From: Clytia hemisphaerica | Lineage: Eukaryota; Cnidaria; Hydrozoa; Leptothecata; Clytiidae | Assembly: GCA_902728285.1 (NCBI GenBank) | Contig: CACVBU010000349.1 | Coordinates: 328,347-392,346, forward strand | Reading direction: 5' to 3' | Length of the DNA stretch: 64,000 nt | In this document: in pieces, positions 31,350 through 44,396 of the stretch | How the letters are laid out: each line of letters opens with the position of its first letter | Numbering within the stretch: position 1 is the stretch's first letter | Notes under the pieces: generated by a model | Database searches by the model: none | Told to the model about the DNA's origin: nothing | Seen by the model: only the letters and a program-made list of their open reading frames with translations | Translations under genes and position numbers: made by a program

Positions 31350-33433
31350 TTTTCTTTGATCTAGCTTTTGCATGAAGCTCTTTAATTTATATTGACTTAT
31401 CTAACAAAAAGCATTCACATGGTTAATGACCCTAATGATTTGTAAGATAGGGAAAACCAGTTGATTATATTAGGAATTGTTCGAAAAGATCTCTGATAAA
31501 ACCCAGAATAAAGATCTTGCAATAAAATTTACGTTTTCGAGTAAGAAAAGTAATATACGGAGGAGATATTTTTGTGTTTTTTCTACACTATACTACGCTC
31601 TGTAAAATACAACTATGCCCCTATGAAAATCAAAATGGCAACAAGCATTTTCAGTGGATCGTGGATTTTCTTCATCATCCAAAATTCAAATTTACAGCTT
31701 TCTACCTTTTATTTTCTGGTAGAAAATGGTATATTTGTTTTGTTGAAAGTATTATCTCTCCAATTATCCTTATTATAGCCTCTAAAATTCAAATTTTTCA
31801 AATATTATGCATTATGCATTATGCAATATGCATTATGTTTTATGCATTTTGTACCCGTCGTATAAAAAATATACATGTTATTTTGAACTTATTTTCAGAT
31901 TACTAATTATTTTGGAAAATCCGTTTTCTCAGCTTTTTTATTTGTTTCAATTTCGGTAAAAACAGGGTTGGTCTGCCCCGTAGAACAACCTTGAAGAACA
32001 TACTTAACCATCAGCTCAAGTTATTTTTGTTGATTTTGAGCAAGCTTTGAGAGCTGCAGGGTCTTTCTTTTCTTTCCTGTTACTTTTACTTTAAAGTTTT
32101 AATCCCTTTTAATCTTATATTTCGAAGCAAAAAAAGTAAATGATCCACTATTTGTTTTTTTGCTTGATGCTTTAACCAGTACTTTCAGAAAACGATAAGC
32201 CTATAAACATATTCTTTTTTGGTTTAGTATGTCGATTGATAAGATAAATACAAAGGAATTTTCGATTAAGTCCGATTAAGTCCTTTAATGCAGAGAGACG
32301 ACAATAAATGACTCATCGTGTATCAGGGAGAAATGAATTTAATCCCAGTATTTGAATTCTATTTCACTTTTTTCCGGACACTCTATAGAGGAAGAGGAGA
32401 AGTAACTCAGTGATCTAGTTAAGATTATTAGAGTTAAAATAATTTCAGGGTAATTTTCTGTTACATTTTAAATACGCCAAGATTAAAGGTCTCGTAAAAT
32501 ACATATCATGTTTTCGTGCTGTCTCTTCACTCGTCGACTCTCTTTCTTCAGAACAAAATGTTTACAACTTCGACTTTTCTACACGGTCCATGCGTAAACG
32601 AAAATAACCGTTTAGTATGTCGATTGGATAACTTTTGTTTGACTGGTAAATACAATGTAACCTCAGATAAGTGTCAATTTTTTTTAGTCAATAAATAATA
32701 ATAATGGATAATACCACTGCATTTATTGTTTGTTGGTTTATTTGCCACAAATGGTAAGTCTAATGATATACCTTAAGGCAATCAATTTTTGCGGAAATTT
32801 GCAAGGTTTTTCTAAAAACTCACGAAATTTAGTCTTAAAATTAGTCTTTCATAGTTTGTCCAGGATTGTCTCATAAAATCTCAAAAACGTTAAAAAGTCT
32901 TTTAATAAAAAAAAATGTACATGTATTTAAAATTCATTCTGTATATCATTGAGTGGACTTTTGAATTTGTATCATTTAAAGCCGAAAAGGTGTTTTTATC
33001 ATTATGTTTTGATGCCATAATCCTACCTAAAATATTGTCATAACTTATTTATTACGTTTTCAGTCTAACAGATTCAGATGATCGTGATGAACAGGATCAA
33101 CCCCACAGTAAGTCGATTCCGAGGAAAACTTTTTGTTGCTATTACTTTACATTTTTGAAGCCTTTGGGGAAAGAGGTGCCAAAGCAAGTTATCATTTTCC
33201 TTAAAGTTCATTAAATTTACTTGAGTAAAGCCAAATACATAGGGTTCGAATTATAAATTTTAGGAGCTTCGCTAAAAAGATTCAAGCAAACCGAGCACGA
33301 TAGCGCCGCAGGCGAAAATTCTTTTACATTATTTATGTTATTTTAGTAGAATAAGTAATCATTTGCTTTTTATTTCATTATTCAGATTGGAATCATACGG
33401 AAGTTTAGAAGTTTAGATGGATGACTTTTTTTA
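31350..33433. other. No supportable gene
   Basis: A short (GCATTAT)n-like run lies at 31799-31850. Splice-bounded candidate exons at 32552-32645 (three Cys) and 33064-33107 (acidic) are open, but their phases do not match each other. TAGTATGTCGATTG occurs at 32226 and 32613. Confidence 0.4.
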
Positions 33434-34735
33434 TTGGCCCAGCGCTAGCGAGTGGGCCTTTAATGAAAGTCTCGCTATTTTTTGTCCGTGTTTCCTTCTG
33501 TCTGTCCATTTTGGTAGAAACAGCGCTTAATACCAGTACCACACTTTTTGCCGTCTGGACAGGGAAAAGCTTGCTAAAGTTGGGTACTGGCTAAAAAAGA
33601 TATATTTTCTGATTTCGCGCTCCTTAAACAACAAATGTTTTTCAAAACAAAACAAGATGACGGTTGAAGCGAGGAAATTGATTCGTGTTGATTCATACTT
33701 TCTTGAACATTTTCTTTGCTTTAGAGACTTTCAAACCAAAGAAACCTTTTAGTGATTTTTCTTTGTAAACCTTTTTCAACATTCTCTCAAATCTTATAGT
33801 TTTTGCTCAAGTTTTCATAAAGCTTTAGGACTGAAAATTCTACGTTAAACCACTGTCATTTTAAGTTTCTTGTTTTCAAAAAGACTTTATTTTTAGGAAA
33901 TAATTGCTTTTAATATAGAAATAAATAAACTGAAATGTGTAAATTTAAATAAGACACAATGTTGCTTCTGGATCTGTCGCTGTTAAACAACGGTCAGTAC
34001 AGTGACAGTGGGACGTGGCATGATTTTCAAACTCGACAACGTACTCGACACAGAAATATTTCAAGTAAACTGATTCTGGAATTTGTTAATGGACACTAAA
34101 ATGGAGTTAATGTGTAAATTGGAACAAGATTGGAACTTTTTCCCTGATGCTACGTGTGAAAATGGTTATTTCTGGATCTGTCTCGTTTAACGATTGGTGG
34201 CTTGATTTTTCAAACACTACACAGAATTATTTCAAATACCAATTATTAATGGATTATGGCAATGGAGACTAAAATGCAGCTCATGTGTAAATTTGAACAA
34301 GATTGGAACTTTTTCCATGATGCTACGTGTGAAAATGGTTGTTTCTAGATCTGTCTCGTTTAACGAATTGGTGGTTTGATTTTTCAAACTCGCAACACAG
34401 AATTATTTCAAATACCGATTATTAATGGATTATGGCAATGGAGACTAAAATGCAGCTCATGTGTAAATTTGAACAAGATTGGAACTTTTTCCATGATGCT
34501 ACGTTTCCCTGTTCTAAGAAATGAAGAAAGGGAGAATTATCCTTGTTGACTAATTTTTCATTGTGTTTTGTTCGATCGCAGTAAAATTTTAAATCCTTTG
34601 GCCATCCCTTTCCTGGGGGAAATTTGAAATCTTGTTAAACATTTTTTGGAATATTTAGAAATTCCGAAATTCGCGAAAATCGCGCGCAAAAATTTCACTT
34701 TTGCTCGGCCTTCACGCCCAACGGGCTTCTTGTTT
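33434..34735. repeat. Repeat-rich block with 174-bp tandem unit
   Basis: GATGCTACGTGTGAAAATGG recurs at 34145 and 34319 and in part at 34493 (period 174), with a diverged unit from about 33960. The block opens with GGCCCAGCGCTAGCGAGTGGGCC (a near-palindrome) and closes with TTCACGCCCAACGGGCTTCTTG. It may be one decayed mobile element; no coding frame remains. Confidence 0.6.
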
Positions 34736-34879
34736 TTTTTTTATTTATGTAGTTTTGTAGTTTTTATATATTTTTTTATCAGAAAAAGTGAAAGTAGATG
34801 TGAGTTGTTGTGATGAAAGGAAAGTTCTACTTATTGATTATCTTTGATTTATCCTTTAATTACTTGACACTATGTTATT

Positions 34880-35225
34880 TTTTGCACAGCGGATTGCTAA
34901 ACTTGTCCTTTTTATGCTTTCCACAAAACGTACCGTGTCTTTATAACTTTTGATTGAGCGTTAATTACAGGCTGAAATTTCATATAAAGGTTCATTTTAG
35001 TATTATCTAACTACTTTTATAGTATTCAGTTGAGCGTTGAAAATTTTTTTTGCACAGCGGACCGCTAAACTTATCATTTTTATGCTTTCAGCAAAAAGTG
35101 TTGTGTCTTTTATAACTTTTGTTAGACCGGGAAATACAATGCAATTTTTTTGCGCACTTTTACTTAAGCAATATCTACCTTCTTAAAAAGTTTTGAGTTG
35201 AGCGTTGAAATAATTTTCAAGTCAG
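34880..35225. repeat. Diverged duplication, about 170-bp period
   Basis: TTTGCACAGCGGAYYGCTAAACTT occurs at about 34886 and 35050, each followed by TTTTTATGCTTTC and AGTTGAGCGTTGAAA-like phrases. Non-coding. Confidence 0.6.
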
Positions 35226-35810
35226 GAAAGAGTAAGCACACAAAAGGCAAAAAAGGTAACTCATAGTTTTGTTAATTTTTTTACCTTTAAAAGTATCGAA
35301 ACCAGATCTAACCACGTACCGTAGCTTATGTAGCTGTGTATTTTATATCTTTTGTTTGACCATTTAAATAACAGATTCAAATCTCATATATAGCTTCCTT
35401 ATAGTATTACGTCTAGCGGTGCTCCATTGAAAATTTTTCTGAAAGCTCAATTCAAAACTTCAAAAGCGATAAGAATGGTGAATTTTATGAATAATTATAT
35501 TTAATAGCTTTAGAGTGGAGTTTGTAGAGTTCTTGCCAATCGACATACTGAATGAAAATGAAAATTGTTTTTATCTGAAAAAGCTAATTAAAATTCAGAA
35601 AACGCGTGTCAAACTAAAAATCAAAAACATTCAAACTGAGCGAGAAATCATTTTCACCAACTTAACGCGTTAAGTGGTGGACAAAAGTTGAAAACAAACA
35701 AAGCAAAACAGCGACAAACCTTAAAACTAACAACAATAACAAAATAAAAACAAAGAACCAAAAAGTAACAACCCACAAATAAACAAATAAATAAACGTAA
35801 ACTTGATGCC

Positions 35811-36542
35811 ATGGGCAGTAAACTTAAACTTGCATTTGAAGCCATGAAAATACTCAAAGACGAAGTCCACGGTATTCAAAAATCTCAGGGCTTCCTGAAC
35901 GACAAGTTTGATAATCAAACCAAAGAGATTAAAAACATTCAAACTAAATTGAAAAATATATCAATTGAAAACAAAACCAAAGAACAGCAGCTAGACCAGT
36001 TGAAAGAGAGACTCCGTAAACATGAAGAAAAAATGAAACAAAATGAGAACAAAATGAATGAATTAGAACAGTACGGCCGCAGACAAATGCTCAATATATT
36101 TGGAGTGCCAAGGAGAAACGATGAAGACACAGATGAAATAGTCCTGAACATTGCCAGCCAATTAGGTTTTGACTTGTATCGTGAAGATATTGAAGTGAGT
36201 CATAGAACCTCGTCCAGACAGAATGCACCAATTATTGTTAAATTCAACAGTAGGAGAGTTAGAGATCTTTTATATGATGCCAGGTGGGATTTGAAACACT
36301 TCTCAACAAAGGATGTTGGATTTGATGTTAGTGAACAGATATTTTTTAATGAGAGTCTCACTGAGACCAATCGTGACATTTTTAAAGAAGCCTGGAGGGC
36401 ACTCAAAAAATCAGGACTATATGAAAAGGTCATCACTGTAAATGGGGTCACCTATGCATGGAAGAAATATTCCAGAAACTCTAAATCTGAAAAGCAAATT
36501 GTACTCTCAAAAAGTGATATCATTAGACTTGCTGCTAACTAA
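35811..36542 (+). CDS. LINE ORF1 protein (coiled coil + RNA-binding domain)
   Basis: 243 residues, start in strong context (GCCATGG). Residues about 10-85 are a heptad-rich coiled coil that would trimerise or dimerise the protein. The phrase EQYGRRQMLNIFGVP (about 84-98) then opens an RRM-like RNA-binding region, as in many LINE ORF1 proteins. The C-terminus is basic. The frame is undamaged, unlike ORF2. It is expected to coat the element's RNA as a nucleic-acid chaperone. Confidence 0.75.
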   Translation: MGSKLKLAFEAMKILKDEVHGIQKSQGFLNDKFDNQTKEIKNIQTKLKNISIENKTKEQQLDQLKERLRKHEEKMKQNENKMNELEQYGRRQMLNIFGVPRRNDEDTDEIVLNIASQLGFDLYREDIEVSHRTSSRQNAPIIVKFNSRRVRDLLYDARWDLKHFSTKDVGFDVSEQIFFNESLTETNRDIFKEAWRALKKSGLYEKVITVNGVTYAWKKYSRNSKSEKQIVLSKSDIIRLAAN

Positions 36543-36619
36543 GACGTTCTTTTCAGACTTTTTTTCTATTGCTATTATTTTCTTTGTTATTCTGTTATTA
36601 ATACTTTTTCGCATGCTTT

Positions 36620-39600
36620 ATGATGGCCGCTAACGATTACAAAGCTCTTTTTGAATCCTCTGTATGCTATGTTTGCTCGCTGAACGTCAATAACAGTGGG
36701 GTTTTCTGTGAGATCTGTAACACCTGGCTTCATATCAAATGCATCAAGGTTACCACAAGGCATTATAACCAATTAGCTAATTCACCACTACCATACTTTT
36801 GTCAAAAATGCATTTCAAATACACTTCCTTTCTCAAACATCACCAATCATAACCTAAATACTCACGAGACGTTTAACTCTAACATTACTAAACTTAATTC
36901 CAACGTGTGTAAGGAATGCAATAATACCATTGGTCTTGATAAACACATTCATTGTAAACTGGGTAATCACTCCATTCACCTCAAGTGTCTTGGCACTAAT
37001 TCTAAAAATCTTGAATTAAACCATAAAATCTGGTCTTGTAACGACTGTCTTAATTTTCCATTTCAATCCCTTGACTTTCCCTTTGAAGAATTTAAAACTG
37101 CTAACAAACTAACCAAATCAATTAAATTTGATAATAATTTTGAAGACTTTAATCATCTTCCTGTACTTAACATAAATCTAAATGAAGACTGTGAGGATAG
37201 CCTAATAAATTTTAATTACTATGACATGAAGAACTTTTTATCAACTACCAAAAATACTTCATCAGATTACATTTCCTTTCTTCACACAAACATCAGATCC
37301 CTCAATAAAAATTTTGATCCTCTTGTTAACTTATTAACAATCTTGAAGTATGAGTTTGACGTTATAGGTATCTCTGAAACCTGGGATAGCGACAACAGCC
37401 CAGTTTCTAAACCCACACTGGATGGCTATCACCCACTTGAAGCCAAAAGTGGGAAAAGTCAAAATGCAGGTGTTGGTTGGATTGTACATCAAACATAATT
37501 TGAACTACAAAGAAAGAAATGACTTGACAATTTCATCATCAGGTAAGAACTCTGATTTTGAGTGTCTCTTTATAGAACTTGACAGTAAGATTCTTGTTGG
37601 CGTTGTTTATAGACATCCAAATAGTGACATTCTGAAGTTCACCAATGAATTTGAATCTTCTATCTTACAAAAAATCAGCAAAGAAAACAAAAAGACTGTC
37701 ATTATGGGAGATTTCAATATTAATTTAATGAACTGTGACTCCCACCGTCCTACAAACACTTTTTTTGATACAATGATGTCTAGCTGTCTTCTTCCTTATA
37801 TTGTTCAACCAACAAGATTTAATGAAACTTCTCACACACTCATCGATAATATTTTTTACAATGACATATCCAATGAATGTATCAGTGGTAACCTTATTCC
37901 ACACATCACTGATCATTTACCCAACTTTTTATTTGTGCCTCACCCTAAACAAACTATTCAAAAAACTAGAAAAAAGAGAAGAGATTTTTCCAAATTTAAC
38001 ATTAAAGACTTCAGAGAAGATTTTTCAAACATTGACTTTGTTAACATCTTTCAAAGTGCAACGAATATTAACCAAATGTACAACTTTTTCCACACAGGTC
38101 TTAATTTACTTTTTGACATGCATGTACCAATCAAATCTCCATCCAAACAACAACTTTAAAAAGAAAAAAATTCTTGGATGACTCCAGCAATCTTGGAAAA
38201 AACAAAAATTAAGAACTGCCTCTATGGTAAATGGATGTAGGAGAAAGATCCACTGGTTCATAGAGAGTACAAGCTTCTATTGCATGAAATCAACAAAGAT
38301 ATTCGCAAACAAAAATTTATCTATCTTAAGAACAAATTTATCCTGTCGAAAAACAATATCAAGAAATTCTGGAAGAACATCAAGTCTTTTCTTGGTAAAG
38401 ATAAAAAAAACCATTTTCCAAATTCCATGAATCTTCAAAATAAAGTCTACACAGGATCTCATCAAATATCGGAAGGGTTCAATAAATACTTCTCTGAAGT
38501 GGCACCCAACCTTCTTAAAAAAATTTCCAAACATCATAATCTAAATTCTTATCTAAATAAAATTAATTATAACAACTCCAGCTTCTTTTTTCGACCAACA
38601 AATGATTATGAGGTGCTTACACATTTGAATAATCTTAACTCAAAGAAGGCCAAGGACATTTACAATTTCCCCATAAACATCATCAAAGGTACTGCTGATT
38701 TAATTTCCAATCCACTTGCAATACTAATCAACAAATCTCTGTCCACAGGTGTCTTCCCGGAACTTCTGAAACATGCAAAAGTTACACCTCTTTTCAAAAG
38801 TGGGAATAAGACGGATATAAAAAACTACAGACCGATATCATTCCTTCCATTATTCGATAAGATCTTTGAGAAAATTGTCCATGAGAGAATTACCGAATTT
38901 CTAGACAAGAACAAAATTTTATTTGATGGTCAATATGGGTTCCAGAAAGGTAAGTCTACCTCTGGTGCAATCCTACATCTCACAAATTTTATCTACAAAT
39001 GCAAAAAAAACAAAGAGACTGGTGGTGCAATCTTCCTCGATCTGGCAAAAGCCATTGATACAGTTAATCATGCAATACTGCTAAAAAAAATCGAAAAAAT
39101 TGGAATAAGGGGTCCTGTTCTATCATGGTTTCGAAGTTATCTTGCAAACAGAAAACAAAGCGTTTACTGCAACGACGCTAATTCAACACCCTTACCCATG
39201 TCTCACGGGGTCCCCCAAGGTTCAGTGCTTGGTCCCCTTCTTTTCTTGATTTATATTAATGACCTGCCATTGAATTCATCATTCTCACAGACGTTGTTTG
39301 CTGACGATACGTGTCTTTTTATGAGTCATAAAAACCCTGAAGCTCTTCAAAATCTTATTAATGTTGAGGTTGGCAAGATTTCAGACTGGCTAGGAGCTAA
39401 TCAACTTACTCTAAATATCTCTAAATCCAACTATATGATCTTCAGTGAGCACAAACAAACTAATTTCAACATTTCTATTTCAGGTCAGACTCTGAACCAT
39501 GTCAATGAAGCTAAATACCTCGGAGTAATCATTGATCATAAACTGAGCTGGAGAGAACATCTCAAGAGACTGCACACAAGAATTAAGCAGAATATAGGTA

Positions 39601-40100
39601 TTCTACACAAAGTTGGCTGGTTTCTTCCTAGAAAGAATATGATATCTCTTTTTTATGCCTTAGTGAACTCACATCTGACATACGGTATAACTTCATGGGG
39701 TTCCCCTGTAACCAATGGCTTGGGTAAAATTAATGAATCCATACTTAAATGTAAAAATTATATTAACAAGGTCTGTCCTCCTATGGAGGATGAGATCATC
39801 TTTAACCCACTTAATATAGATCAACTATATGAGCTTGAATCATGTAAACTCATACATAAATTCCTAAACAATCATCTTCCATCTCCATTGATTTGTCTCT
39901 TCCAAAGATCTCAAACTGGCAATATGATCGCTAGGAAAAATTCTAAAAACAATGTTGGTACTATTCATTTTGACCAAGCTCTCTGTCCGCTGATGTTCCA
40001 TGGGCCTCAGTTCTGGAACCATAGGAATTGTTATAAATTAGCTGAGTACTCTTCTACAACTCTCTCTACTCATTTGAAGAAAGATTTGAAAAATGAGTAA
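36620..40100 (+). pseudogene. LINE ORF2: PHD finger, AP endonuclease, reverse transcriptase (broken)
   Basis: The N-terminus has a Cys/His-rich PHD-like finger (CYVC..C..C..WLHIKC..C..C) and a second Cys cluster. The endonuclease follows: HTNIRSLNKN, DVIGISETW, VVYRHPNS and MGDFNIN. The reverse transcriptase has LPLFDKIFEKIVHERI, FLDLAKAIDTVNH, GVPQGSVLGPLLFLIYINDLP and LFADDTCLF. One frameshift lies near 37475, and two in-frame stops at 38157-38159 (TAA) and 38238-38240 (TAG) separate the endonuclease from the reverse transcriptase. The C-terminal MFHGPQFWN phrase matches the fragment at 22086-23760. Not expected to be active. Confidence 0.85.
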
Positions 40101-40509
40101 ATAATCTCTTATATTTCTAGACATTTTTGATTTATATAGACATTTTTGATTTATATATAATTTTAATTGACACCTTGTGGTTGTTGAACCTTGTGGAGCT
40201 TTTTATCCACATAACATATAGTATTTCTAAATTCACATTTTATTGGTGAAATGCTTTTTTTTCTCTTAGTTGTTTCATGGGACAATCTATATAGTCCTTC
40301 GTCCCTGTTTATATTTTGTTTTTAATAGTAAACTGTAAAATAACGTATATAGTATGTTTTTCCTTGTAACCTATATTCCATAATAGATTATTTTTACTGT
40401 GAATAGCTTTGAAATCCTCTTATAGGATATTTTTATTCATGGAATTGTATCTTTTAGCTCATTTTTAACTGTTATAAAAAGATATTGAAATTGAAATTGA
40501 AATTGAAAT

Positions 40510-41417
40510 CTTACGATAGACAATAAATATAAATTTACAAATTTGGCGGAGAGAAAACCGGTAAGTGAATTTAAAGAAAGTTGAGAAATAAATGGAAAGC
40601 GGATAGATGAAGACCAAAGTCTGGCATCAGGGGTGGCCATGAGTAAGCTTGCCCTGCTACTCTCGAGTCACCCGTCATCTAACCAAAGGTTAGAAAGTGT
40701 TGCAAGCACAACCTAGAAAAGAAAAGATTTAAAAGAAAGAGGTATAATCGAAAAGTCGGCCCAGAGCCCGGTTCGGCGTGCCGTATCCGAGACGATAGAA
40801 AATGAATTGAATTGAATGTTTTTTTTTTCTTGAATTGAATGTTTTCTTGTCATGCATGACAGGAAGGGATTAGTCTGGAGATCCATACTCTCTATTCAAA
40901 CTTACACCACATAAGAAATAATCCCATAAGAAGCTACTCATTGAGAGTATGGTATTTTTGACCCAGTTTGAATTTGTTTACATTTGGTTTGAATTTCGTG
41001 CCAAGAAAGCCGTTGATAAGGTTAGCCAATCAGGTTTGCGCACTTCCAATCAAAACAATAATATGACGTGATTTCATCAATTGTTTAACAGCCAATAGAA
41101 TTCTGCGACCAGATTTGGCATCTACAAAAATACCCGGCTACTCTGTTATTTCTATATTATTATTCGTTTTGACTAAATGCTATACTTTGAAATTACACAA
41201 ACAGAGTAGAAGGGTCTCCCAGCTAGGAAGGGATATGAAGAGCTGCCTGGTATTGTTCCAACCGGAGTGAAATTCCATACGGAGTTGAACTCCGAATAGC
41301 CCTGTGGAACCGGAGTAAGACATTGTATAGTCTTTTGTTCAACTCCGGTTAGTAATAGTGACTCCATCGCAGATGGTAATAAGAAAACGAAAGTAACAAA
41401 AATGGTGCATTTTATAG
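40510..41417. other. Non-coding; possible SINE or LINE 3' fragment
   Basis: About 40630-40825 is more G/C-rich (CGGCCCAGAGCCCGGTTCGGCGTGCC) and ends in TGAATTGAATTGAATG repeats, like the tail of a short retroposon. 41190-41360 contains repeated CCGGAGT phrases. No gene. Confidence 0.35.
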
Positions 41418-41425
41418 ATAAAGTC

Positions 41426-43102
41426 CCGGGGGGGGGCAGCTGGGCAAAAGGACCGACAGGTATGTGCGGGTCCTAAGGGTACCTTTTCCAATATGTTTAA
41501 AATGCACTGTAAGGGTCGGAAAAACTAGAGATGCACTGTAAGGGTAGAAATTTCTGAAAATTCTTGAAAAATCTAGATATTTTGACCAAAAATGCTAGAA
41601 TTTTGACCATTTTTTGCACGAAAGGGATCGAAAATTTGGGGGAAAATGCACTCTAAGGGTATGATTTTCACTGATTTTTGCTGCACTCTAAGGGTGCAAT
41701 TTTAAAAGCCAATTTTTGGCCCGCACATACCGTCAGTAGGAAAACCCAGTGCCCCCCCCGGGGGGGGCACTGACCTTGACGACCGACGGGGACGTGCCGC
41801 TGGAGTTTCAAAAATCGATCCTGTCAGAAATGAAATTTGATGAAAAATAGACCCTGTCAGAAGAAAAATTCGATGAAAAACCTACCCTGTCAGATTCTAC
41901 TGTGAAAACCTATACCCTGTCAGATTCTTCCCTGAAAAACCTACCCTGTCAGATTCTATGTTAAAAACCTACTCTTTATACACGTTTTTCGCGTTTTTCG
42001 TAAAGTATAACGTGATATCAACATTTCCAGGCTAAAAAACTACAGCATTGCATAAACATTAAACCTCAAAACCCACCAAAAGAATCGACGACGACAGTTA
42101 TGAAATTACAAAGTATCCAGTGGCGTTGTGGGAAATTTTTTCTGGAGGGGCCAAAGTCAATTTTTTTTAAATGGCGCCCCCCTTCCCAATTTTCCAAAGT
42201 GGTGCCCCCACCCACCAGTTTCTAAACTTTTACTAATTCATTTTCCTAGGTATAATGAGGAAGGAAATATTTAGTGGAGAAGAGTAGATATATCTTTGAT
42301 GAATGGAAAAGGGAAAAACAGACCCGACCATGGTTGGGACCGACTAGAAAATTTTTAAAAATCGAGTGAAAATAAACTTAAAGAAACAGAGTGTAATGCG
42401 GCGAAGCGAGCAAAAAAATTTATGTTTTATGATTTCAATATTGTTGTCAGCAAATTGGTCTTGGGGCGCAGTTAGATTTTCATTAAATAATGCTATATTG
42501 TACAAAAAACAACTTATAAAATGTTTTCAAGTGGCAAGTGGAATGTTATAGCAGGAATCGGAATCTTATGTGATCCTCCTACAGTAAGGGTCTCCAAATC
42601 AGAACTGGTGAAGTCTAGGTTTGAAAGGACTATTTTGCAAGTATAAGCTTTAAAACGACGCTTTTACAAAGAGGACGAGAGGATGTCAAGGGAGTAATAC
42701 AGAAGAGTCGAGAGTATTGTTCTGTTCTACAGCTGTTCTAAGCCTACAGCGGAATGTCTCAACGATATGGGAAGAAACAAAATATAACAGTTGAAATAAA
42801 AAATCTGAATCAAAATCTACAATAAAGTCTTGCAAAATCTAGTAAAATCTGTTTACCCCTCACAGGGGTCTGCTCACCGCCGCGTCAAAACGATTTGCAA
42901 AATAATTCTACATGCAAAAACGGCAAAAACAGACCCTGTCAGACACACATCATGAAATAGCACCCCTGTCAGATTAGGATTTTGCAATTTTAGATACCCT
43001 GTCAGTAATTCTGCAACACTGAAAAAGGTACCCTGACCAGCGGCACGTCCCCGTACCTATTTTTGCCTAAGTGCCCCCCCCCGGGGTGCCCCCCCCCCCG
43101 GG
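41426..43102. mobile_element. hAT-like MITE, copy 2, split by a nested element
   Basis: Same family as 1425-1738 (CAGCTGGGCAAAAGGACCGAC.., GCACTGTAAGGGT repeats), flanked by ATAAAGTC at 41418-41425 and 43103-43110. Its right-terminal C/G run is interrupted by the inner element. Without the insertion it would be about 340 bp, close to copy 1. Confidence 0.85.
41758..43086. mobile_element. Nested hAT-like element with CCCTGTCAGA repeats
   Basis: Ends CCGGGGGGGGCACTGACC and a complement ending AAGTGCCCCCCCCCGGGG, with subterminal CGACGGGGACGTGCCGCTGG against CCAGCGGCACGTCCCCG. Flanked by TGCCCCCC at 41750-41757 and 43087-43094, a weak duplication because it is low-complexity. ACCCTGTCAGA is repeated near both ends. 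The middle (42110-42840) has no long open frame. Confidence 0.75.
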
Positions 43103-43110
43103 ATAAAGTC

Positions 43111-44388
43111 CACGAAGATATATTGCAGCAATAGTCCAGGCAATATGGGGCATGAGGTACCACCTTGACGGCGAAAAAGGTTTGAAACTGTTTTTGGGTT
43201 CAAACACATCTATATTTTGAGAATCGCGATGGTTTTCAGGCTAACCAGGGGGCAATAGCTTTTCAGAGGGGGTGTTTCGAGGGTACGTGGCAATCGTTTT
43301 TGGAGCCGATTTGCCTGGGGTAGGGTACTGCATTTCAAGATATCTCATGAACTACATATCAAAACCTATTGAAACTTTGCAGGGTTTTAGATAAAGCATC
43401 AAAGATTGTGTGTCAAAAATTCCAAGATGGTAGCACGAATAATGTGTATTTTACTGACCCGAATATCAAAATTTTGTGAAAATATCTAATCTAAAAAAAA
43501 AAAAAACTTTTCAATTTCACACAGGGCCAAATTCTTCCATGAAATAGATGTTAATGCCTTCATTGCTCGCAGTCGGTATAGTTGTAGCATTGTGGAAAGT
43601 TTGATGGATTTTAGACGACTATTTTTTTATTTACAGTCCATTTATTTTGAAAAATTCGGTCAAAACTGCCCCAAAATACAAGAAAAAATTTTGACGTTTT
43701 TCTTTATAGCTCAGCAAAAGGCCAAGTAAACCTCATTAAAATTCCACAGATGTTAGTTTTTAAGGCCAGGAACATTCAAGTAAAGTTTCGAGATGGTGGG
43801 ATGAAAAATGTGTATTTTACAGACCAGAATATTGCGAATTTTTCATAAAAATTAAGATCTCTCTTTAGTTTTGACACCTCAAACGTTGTCTGAGACTCAT
43901 ATTTTCAATCAATTGAAGAATTTTTGTTGATAATATTTATAACTTTATATACATTTTTAGTTTAGAAGTCTGACTTAACAGTTGTTAAGTGCCTTTGGTA
44001 TTTTACAGACCACTTTTCTGGCTACTTTTGATTTAAATAAAATTGACTCAATTTGAAATATCTCACTTGTCATCAAGTCATGTAAATCAAAGTTGAAACG
44101 CTTTTAAAATTGTCATGTGTTGAAAATGCGTTTCTGCTTATTTTGAATTAGATGAAATTGGGAAAATGTAATAATTTACAGACCAGAAAATATAAGGCAT
44201 TTTCCATCAATAAAACTTTAAATAGTGAAATGATAATCGTAAGCATACATTTGACTTCATCAAGCTTACCAAAAATACATATCCCGAGCAGTTGATGCTG
44301 GTCACCTAAAGCACTTTATATTTTTGGCAAGCAAATTTAGGCTAAAAGTGCTCGCTATCTCTAACACTCGTCATCTCGAAACTTCCCT
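43111..44388. other. Diverged repeats, no gene
   Basis: TGTATTTTACWGACC..AATAT phrases recur near 43445 and 43812, and TTTACAGACCA near 44010 and 44171, with similar preceding context (AAGATGGTAGCACGAA / GAGATGGTGGGATGAA). Probably an old tandem duplication with a period of about 360 bp. No open frames of note. Confidence 0.45.
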
Positions 44389-44396
44389 ATCTGGAT

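Larger units (their letters stand above)
35655..40509 (+). mobile_element. Nearly full-length CR1/L2-like LINE, inactivated
   Basis: Two-ORF non-LTR retrotransposon: intact ORF1 (35811-36542), broken ORF2 (36620-40100) and a 3' UTR ending in an (ATTGAA)n microsatellite at 40483-40509, typical of CR1/L2-type 3' ends. A hairpin around the 16-bp palindrome ACTTAACGCGTTAAGT (35655-35679) lies in the presumed 5' UTR. The exact 5' end is not identified. Confidence 0.8.

Noticed and set aside
32552..33107. Two-exon cysteine-containing gene
   Set aside because: Both pieces have good splice borders, but the first ends one base into a codon and the second needs two, so they cannot join in phase.
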